The notes beneath the pieces were generated by a model that was not told the origin of the DNA, searched no databases, and saw only the letters and a list, made by a program, of their open reading frames with translations. Shown here in pieces: positions 5,348-6,095 of a stretch of 6,095 bases of DNA. Source of the DNA: DATBFX01 sp036558305 (GTDB lineage: Bacteria > Chloroflexota > Chloroflexia > Thermomicrobiales > UBA6265); the NCBI GenBank assembly GCA_036558305.1, contig DATBFX010000127.1, forward strand, positions 1 to 6,095. Direction: 5' to 3'. The position numbers and the translations under genes are program-made. Position 1 is the first letter of the stretch, and each line of letters begins with the position of its first letter.

Positions 5348-5418
5348 GGCATGCCCATCATGGCACCCATCGTCGGTGCCGCGCGGTCGATTGTGATGGC
5401 AAGCACAAAGTCGTCCAT
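5326..5418 (-). CDS. Met-rich leader peptide of metG, 30 codons
   Basis: The frame runs from ATG 5418 to TGA 5328-5326. The peptide starts MDDFVLAITIDRAAPTMG and continues AMMGMPWPAGRR. Methionine is at positions 1, 17, 20, 21 and 23, so 4 of 7 codons in one cluster are AUG (5370-5368, 5361-5359, 5358-5356, 5352-5350). The frame is open upstream to 5664. The short start is chosen because the promoter's -10 box ends only 6 nt before this ATG, so the mRNA should start at or next to the A of the ATG (leaderless). Its likely role is in cis: translation speed at the Met codons would report tRNA-Met charging to the terminator downstream. It could instead be a small functional protein or a chance frame. 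Confidence 0.55.
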   Translation of the reverse strand: MDDFVLAITIDRAAPTMGAMMGMPWPAGRR

Positions 5419-5424
5419 GGGGGC

Positions 5425-5453
5425 ACTATAGCGATTCGTGCTGGGAAGTGCAA
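5425..5453 (-). promoter_or_regulatory. sigma-70-type promoter of the metG leader transcript
   Basis: On the minus strand, TTGCAC (5453-5448, 3 of 6 positions), a 17-bp spacer and TATAGT (5430-5425, 5 of 6). Six bases (GCCCCC) separate the -10 box from the leader ATG, putting the likely start point on the A at 5418. This is the only convincing minus-strand promoter seen between the protease gene and metG. Confidence 0.65.
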
Positions 5454-5633
5454 GATGGTCGGGTGGTGGTTCGGATTGAGACGGGTTGGTGTGGACCGGG
5501 AGGAGACGAGACCCGGCGCGATCTGGACGGTGCGCGGCGGGCGAACGCCGAGATCGCGCCCGAGATGACGGTTCGTGCGCCGCGCCGCCGGGTACCGGGC
5601 TCGTGATAGTTGCCGGCTGGGGTCGGTAACGGG

Positions 5634-5682
5634 ACCCAGGGTTGAAACCCTGGGCTGACGCCACGAAACCCCTCCGGGGTTA
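5634..5682. repeat. double-hairpin extragenic repeat
   Basis: Two hairpins lie 12 bp apart: CCCAGGGT-TGAA-ACCCTGGG (5635-5654, 8-bp perfect stem) and AACCCC-TCC-GGGGTT (5667-5681, 6-bp perfect stem). This pair resembles a dispersed intergenic palindrome found in many GC-rich bacterial genomes, whose chance translation contains PGFQPW-like strings; that resemblance is from memory, not from a search. It stands in the gene-free stretch 5454-5776, about 120 nt past the protease stop codon, and may serve as its transcript end. I see nothing else firm in that stretch. Confidence 0.5.
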
Positions 5683-5776
5683 GATCCACGACCGCCACGG
5701 CTATCGAATCGAGCCGGGAAGGTTCATCTGACCGGTGCCGGGCGGCGGCGCGCGATTGGTCCGGCGCGGTAGGGGG

Positions 5777-6095
5777 CTATTGTCCGGTGGAGGCGGGACG
5801 CGTGCCGAGCGTGACCGTCACCGTCATTTGGAGGTCGTTGCGCTGGATGACGACGTCGACCGTTTCGCCCGGCTTGTGGGAGAAGAGGACCTCGCTGAAC
5901 GGGTGTTGCTCGTCGATTTGCTGGCCGTCGATCGAGAGGATGACGTCGCCGGCCCGGATGCCGGCGTCGTCGGCCGGTCCGCCCGGGCTGACCGCGGTCA
6001 CCAGGACGCCCGTCTCGACGCTCAGGTCCGCCTGCGCCGCGAGCTCGGGGGTGACCGGGACGAAGCCGATGCCGAAGTAGGGGTAGCTCACCGAG
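5777..6095 (-). CDS. C-terminal PDZ domain of an HtrA/DegP-type serine protease, cut by the window edge
   Basis: The last 105 or so residues of a longer protein run leftwards from the right edge to a TAG at 5779-5777. YFGIGFVPVTPELAAQ is the typical linker and carboxylate-binding loop of an HtrA PDZ domain. GVLVTAVSPGGPADDAGIRA and GDVILSIDGQQI are the canonical PDZ core, and the end strand VDVVIQRNDLQMTVTVTLG completes the fold. HtrA proteases are usually membrane-anchored or exported and degrade misfolded envelope proteins, using the PDZ domain to bind C-termini. The Ser-His-Asp protease domain should lie beyond the window, so catalytic activity cannot be confirmed. The tail after the PDZ (RPASTGQ) is short, so only one PDZ ends the protein. 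It is separate from metG: about 320 bp, a repeat and a promoter lie between its stop and the metG leader. Confidence 0.82.
   Translation of the reverse strand, partial: SVSYPYFGIGFVPVTPELAAQADLSVETGVLVTAVSPGGPADDAGIRAGDVILSIDGQQIDEQHPFSEVLFSHKPGETVDVVIQRNDLQMTVTVTLGTRPASTGQ

Larger units (their letters stand above)
5203..5418 (-). promoter_or_regulatory. metG leader: candidate Met-codon transcription attenuator
   Basis: The 216-nt leader between the predicted transcription start and the metG ATG contains, in order: a 30-codon frame with four AUG codons among codons 17-23; a hairpin GGCACC/GGTGCC (5380-5375 with 5367-5362) whose loop carries Met codon 17; an antiterminator 5' arm (5347-5333) just after the Met codons; its partner (5288-5273); and a rho-independent terminator that shares three bases with that partner. 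A competing GGGC/GCCC pairing (5356-5353 with 5344-5341) could mask the antiterminator arm when no ribosome is present. This is the logic of amino-acid-biosynthesis attenuators such as trp and his, here with methionine codons before methionyl-tRNA synthetase. No T-box signature (GGTGGNACCGCG) was found. The parts are seen; the mechanism is inferred. Confidence 0.6.

Noticed and set aside
5203..5418. T-box riboswitch in front of metG
   Set aside because: The conserved T-box GGTGGNACCGCG and the usual long Stem I are not present; a short frame with Met codons fits better.
5326..5664. The longer, 112-codon version of the leader-peptide frame
   Set aside because: Its upstream part runs through the double-hairpin repeat and the metG promoter. 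The promoter would start transcription at the short ATG, so the long form is not expected on this transcript.

Overview
The window comes from a GC-rich bacterium. Nothing in it fixes the taxon. The GC-rich coding style, the sigma-70-type promoters, the short MetRS and the abundant extragenic palindromes would suit a Chloroflexota (Thermomicrobia-like) genome, but that is a guess. It is ordinary chromosome: no insertion sequence, CRISPR array, tRNA or rRNA gene was seen.

Left to right: (1) The start of a minus-strand gene runs off the left edge. It has a TTGACA-N17-TACGCT promoter and may be a tyrosine recombinase (weak). (2) A minus-strand gene (403-1449) encodes a helical-repeat protein with a C-terminal DUF2325-like domain, and a hairpin follows its stop codon. 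(3) A divergent small gene (1597-1806) encodes a 69-residue protein of unknown function. (4) An ArsR-type regulator with a long N-terminal domain (1962-3095, plus) has a near-consensus promoter wrapped in an 8-bp inverted repeat, so it probably controls itself. (5) An intergenic stretch (3096-3645) holds a strong promoter and, about 400 bp on, a hairpin terminator. Between them is hairpin-rich sequence that may be a non-coding RNA. A 16-bp inverted-repeat element follows. (6) metG, methionyl-tRNA synthetase, lies on the minus strand (3646-5202). (7) The metG leader follows (5203-5453). (8) A gene-free stretch contains a double-hairpin extragenic repeat. (9) The C-terminal PDZ end of an HtrA/DegP-type protease enters from the right edge on the minus strand.

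The main discovery candidate is the metG leader. A good promoter directs transcription to start at or next to the ATG of a 30-codon reading frame. Four of codons 17-23 are AUG (Met). The sequence just after these codons can form about 15 base pairs with a downstream segment. That segment overlaps the 5' arm of a textbook rho-independent terminator (7-bp stem, GUAA loop, five U) about 50 nt before the metG start. This is the layout of a trp-type, ribosome-mediated attenuator, here reading methionine codons ahead of the enzyme that charges tRNA-Met. If charged Met-tRNA is scarce, the ribosome should stall, the antiterminator should form and metG should be expressed. If it is plentiful, the ribosome should reach the stop codon, cover the antiterminator arm and let the terminator form. 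The parts are seen directly in the sequence; the mechanism is inferred.
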